Assembly (NCBI RefSeq): GCF_964340395.1
Contig: NW_027554292.1
Span: forward strand, 124,001 to 188,000
Origin: Glandiceps talaboti
Taxonomy: Eukaryota > Hemichordata > Enteropneusta > Spengelidae
Direction: 5' to 3'
Length of the DNA stretch: 64,000 nucleotides
Part shown: one piece after another, positions 62,054 to 64,000 of the stretch
Position numbering within the stretch: position 1 is the stretch's first letter
Layout of the letters: every line of letters begins with the position of its first letter
Notes under the pieces: model-generated
What the model saw: the letters and a program-made list of their open reading frames with translations, nothing else
Told to the model about the DNA's origin: nothing
Databases searched by the model: none
Made by a program: the position numbers and the translations under genes

Positions 62054-64000
62054 GACAGTATTGTTTATGTTTTAACTAATTATGATCGGATTTGACTGGT
62101 TTAAAACCGGTATGGACAGGCTTTGACCTTTTTTGTCTTGTTTGTAATGGTTGTGGACCGGTTTGGACAGGTTGTGACCGGTTTGGAATGGTTTTGGACA
62201 GGTTTGGACCGGTTTGGACAGGTTTTGGACCGGTTTTGATATGTTTGCACAGGTTTTGACCAGTTTTGATCAGTTTTGACCGATTTAAAACCAGTGTTGA
62301 CTGATTTTGATCAGTTTTGACTTGTTTGCACTGGTTTTCGACCGGTTTGGACCGGTTTTGAAAGGTTTGGACAGGTTTTGACAAGTTTTGATCGGTTTTG
62401 AGGGGTTTTGAGTTGTTTGCACCTATTTTTGACCGTTTTGGACCGGTTTGACAGGTTTGCACAGGTTTTGACCAGTTTGCACTTGTTTTAAACCGGTTTG
62501 CGACAGGTTTTGACCAGTTTTGATCAGTTTTGACCGGTTTTAAACCTGTGTTGACTGGTTTTGATCAGTTTTGACTTGTTTGCACTGGTTTTGGACAAGT
62601 TTGGATGGGTTTTTGACCGGTTTGGACCGGTTTGGACAGGTTTGCACAGGTTTTGACCAGTTTTCACTTGTTTTAAACCGGTTTGCGACAGGTTTTGACC
62701 AGTTTTGATCAGTTTTGACCGGTTTTAAACCTGTGTTGACTGGTTTTGATCGGTTTTGACTTGTTTGCACCAGTTTTGGACTGGTTTCGATAGGTTTCGA
62801 CAGGTTTGAACCGGTTTTGACAGGTTTTGACCAGTTTAGATCAGTTTTGACCGGTTTACAACCAGTGTTGACTGGTTTTGTTCAGTTTTGACTTGTTTGC
62901 ACTGGTTTTGGACCGGTTTGGATAGGTTTTGGACCGGTTTGGACCGGTTTTGACAGGTTTGGACAGGTTTTGACGGGTTTTGAGTTGTTTGCACAGGTTT
63001 TGACCAGTTTTGATCAGTTTTGACCGGTTTAAAACCAGTGTTGATTGGTTTTGATCAGTTTTGACTTGTTTGCACTGGTTTTTGACCGGTTTGGACCGGT
63101 GTTGAAAGGTTTGGACAGGTTTTGACCAGATTTAACTGGTTTTAAACCGGTTTGCGAAAGGTTTTGACCAGTTTTCACTGGTTTTAAACAGGTGTTGACT
63201 GGTTTTGATCAGTTTTGACTTGTTTTCACCAGTTTGGGAATGGTTTCGATAGGTTTCGACAGGTTTGAACCAGTTTTGACAGGTTTTGACCACTTTTGAT
63301 CTGTTTTCACCTGTTTATAACCAATTTGGAAGGTTTTGACCGGTATTGACTCATTTTCACCAGTTTTGGTCCGCCTTGGATAGGTTTTCGACCGGTTTGC
63401 ACTTGTTTTAAACCGGTTTGCGACAGGTTTTGACCAGTTTTGATCAGTTTTGACCGGTTTTAAACCTGTGTTGACTGGTTTTGATCAGTTTTGACTTGTT
63501 TGCACTGGTTTTGGACAAGTTTGGATGGGTTTTTGACCGGTTTGGTCCGGTTTGGACAGGTTTGGACAGGTTTTGACGGGTTTTGAGTTGTTTGATTTTT
63601 GACCGGTTTGGACCGGTTTGACAGGTTTGCACAGGTTTTGACCAGTTTTCACTTGTGTTAAACCGGTTTGCGACAGGTTTTGACCAGTTTTGATCAGTTT
63701 TGACCGGTTTTAAACCTGTGCTGACTGGTTTTGATCGGTTTTGACTTGTTTGCACCAGTTTTGGACTGGTTTCGATAGGTTTCGACAGGTTTGAACCGGT
63801 TTTGACAGGTTTTGACCACTTTTGATCTGTTTTCACCTGTTTATAACCAATTTGGAAGGTTTTGACCGGTATTGACTCATTTTCACCAGTTTTGGTCCGC
63901 CTTGGATAGGTTTTCGACCGGTTTGCACTTGTTTTAAACCGGTTTGCGACAGGTTTTGACCAGTTTTGATCAGTTTTGACCGGTTTTAAACCTGTGTTGA
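62054..64000 (+). repeat. Right edge of array, copy of 49.07-50.9 kb, cut by the window end
   Basis: From L1 at 62054 the sequence follows 49070 onward at offset 12984 up to about 63923. It then departs by repeating the ttcgaccggtttgcacttg junction seen at 50404. The array continues to the last base without any change of character, so its right limit lies outside the window. Confidence 0.85.
63288..64000 (+). repeat. 526-bp tandem repeat, second copy truncated
   Basis: The string gaccacttttgatctg occurs at 63288 and 63814, and what follows (caatttggaagg, ggtccgccttgg, ttcgaccggtttgcacttg, gcgacagg) matches in order. Copy 1 is 63288-63813; copy 2 is 63814 to the window end (187 bp seen). The related block at 50.3-50.9 kb has the junction only once before returning to a normal core. 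The second repetition is therefore new in this copy, or was lost in the other. Confidence 0.82.

Larger units (their letters stand above)
1..64000 (+). repeat. Satellite array of ~10-bp units with higher-order structure, covering the whole window
   Basis: Every part of the window reads as head-to-tail variants of a decamer, ggttttgacc on the plus strand, with common forms ggtttggacc, agttttgacc, agttttgatc, ggttttgaca, ggttttgact, tgtttgcact and the 11-mers ggttttggacc and ggttttaaacc. Orientation never switches. No stretch of unique DNA over about 50 bp was seen, and the least unit-like parts recur dozens of times. Units are arranged in HORs of about 0.65-2.9 kb, marked by the L1 landmark, and these are themselves duplicated in blocks up to 8.8 kb. 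This is the usual architecture of eukaryotic satellite DNA evolving by unequal exchange or amplification. The family is not one I recognise. Centromeric, subtelomeric or other heterochromatic location cannot be decided from sequence alone. Confidence 0.97.

Noticed and set aside
1-64000. CRISPR array
   Set aside because: There are regular short repeats, but no fixed 25-40 bp repeat alternating with unique spacers. The intervening sequences are themselves variants of the same unit, and no cas genes are present.
1-64000. Telomere or interstitial telomere repeat
   Set aside because: No TTAGGG, TTTAGGG, TTAGG or GGGGTTTT runs were seen. GGTTTTGACC units only resemble ciliate-type telomeres in having G and T runs.
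1-64000. Bacterial, phage or plasmid origin
   Set aside because: No coding region, ribosome binding sites, replication gene or tRNA was found in 64 kb, and such a long simple-unit array is not expected in a bacterial genome.

Overview
The whole 64 kb window is one uninterrupted satellite DNA array. I find no gene, RNA gene, transposon, CRISPR array or unique sequence. The elementary unit is about 10 bp, of the type GGTTTTGACC, with variants of 9 and 11 bp. A stretch split by hand (9839-10153) holds 31 units in 315 bp, a mean of 10.16 bp, with 42.5% G+C and 70% G+T on the plus strand. Every unit points the same way, so the array is strongly strand-asymmetric: plus is G/T-rich and minus is A/C-rich.

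The size, the complete lack of genes and the layered repeats point to a eukaryotic nuclear genome, in heterochromatin such as a pericentromeric, subtelomeric or sex/B-chromosome block. I do not recognise the family and cannot name the organism. No telomere repeat and no CENP-B box was seen.

The decamers are built into higher-order repeats (HORs). A conserved core of roughly 400 bp holds a landmark, called L1 here, that does not fit the decamer pattern (starts gacagtattgtttatg, continues ttaactaattatgatcgg). L1 occurs 42 times, at 1513, 2342, 2990, 4679, 7045, 7844, 9265, 10491, 11281, 12360, 13710, 14789, 16271, 17625, 19210, 21467, 22586, 24232, 26272, 27407, 28989, 29695, 31373, 33019, 35059, 36194, 37776, 40633, 41504, 43433, 44965, 46539, 48079, 49070, 51119, 52565, 54230, 55956, 57682, 59307, 61053 and 62054. 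Spacing runs from 648 to 2857 bp, most often about 1.5-1.75 kb in the right half. A second landmark, L2 (tttacatcgg followed by a TGGACTGG/TTCGGAAAGG block), occurs nine times, and the window opens inside another L2-type block.

Layout: 1-20.9 kb is a heterogeneous mosaic with local duplications of 80, 286, 777, 1421 and 2429 bp. An 8.2 kb block (20980-29207) is followed by its near-identical copy (29208-37994), which keeps 559 bp that the first has lost. From 38 to 64 kb there are recent duplications (531, 871, 1726 bp; a 3.1 kb two-HOR repeat; long-range copies at offsets of about 5.08 and 12.98 kb). Both window edges cut the array.

The many minus-strand open frames (60-233 codons) follow from composition: the minus-strand unit contains no stop triplet and three units make 30 bp, giving a 10-residue periodic peptide. 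I do not call any of them a gene.
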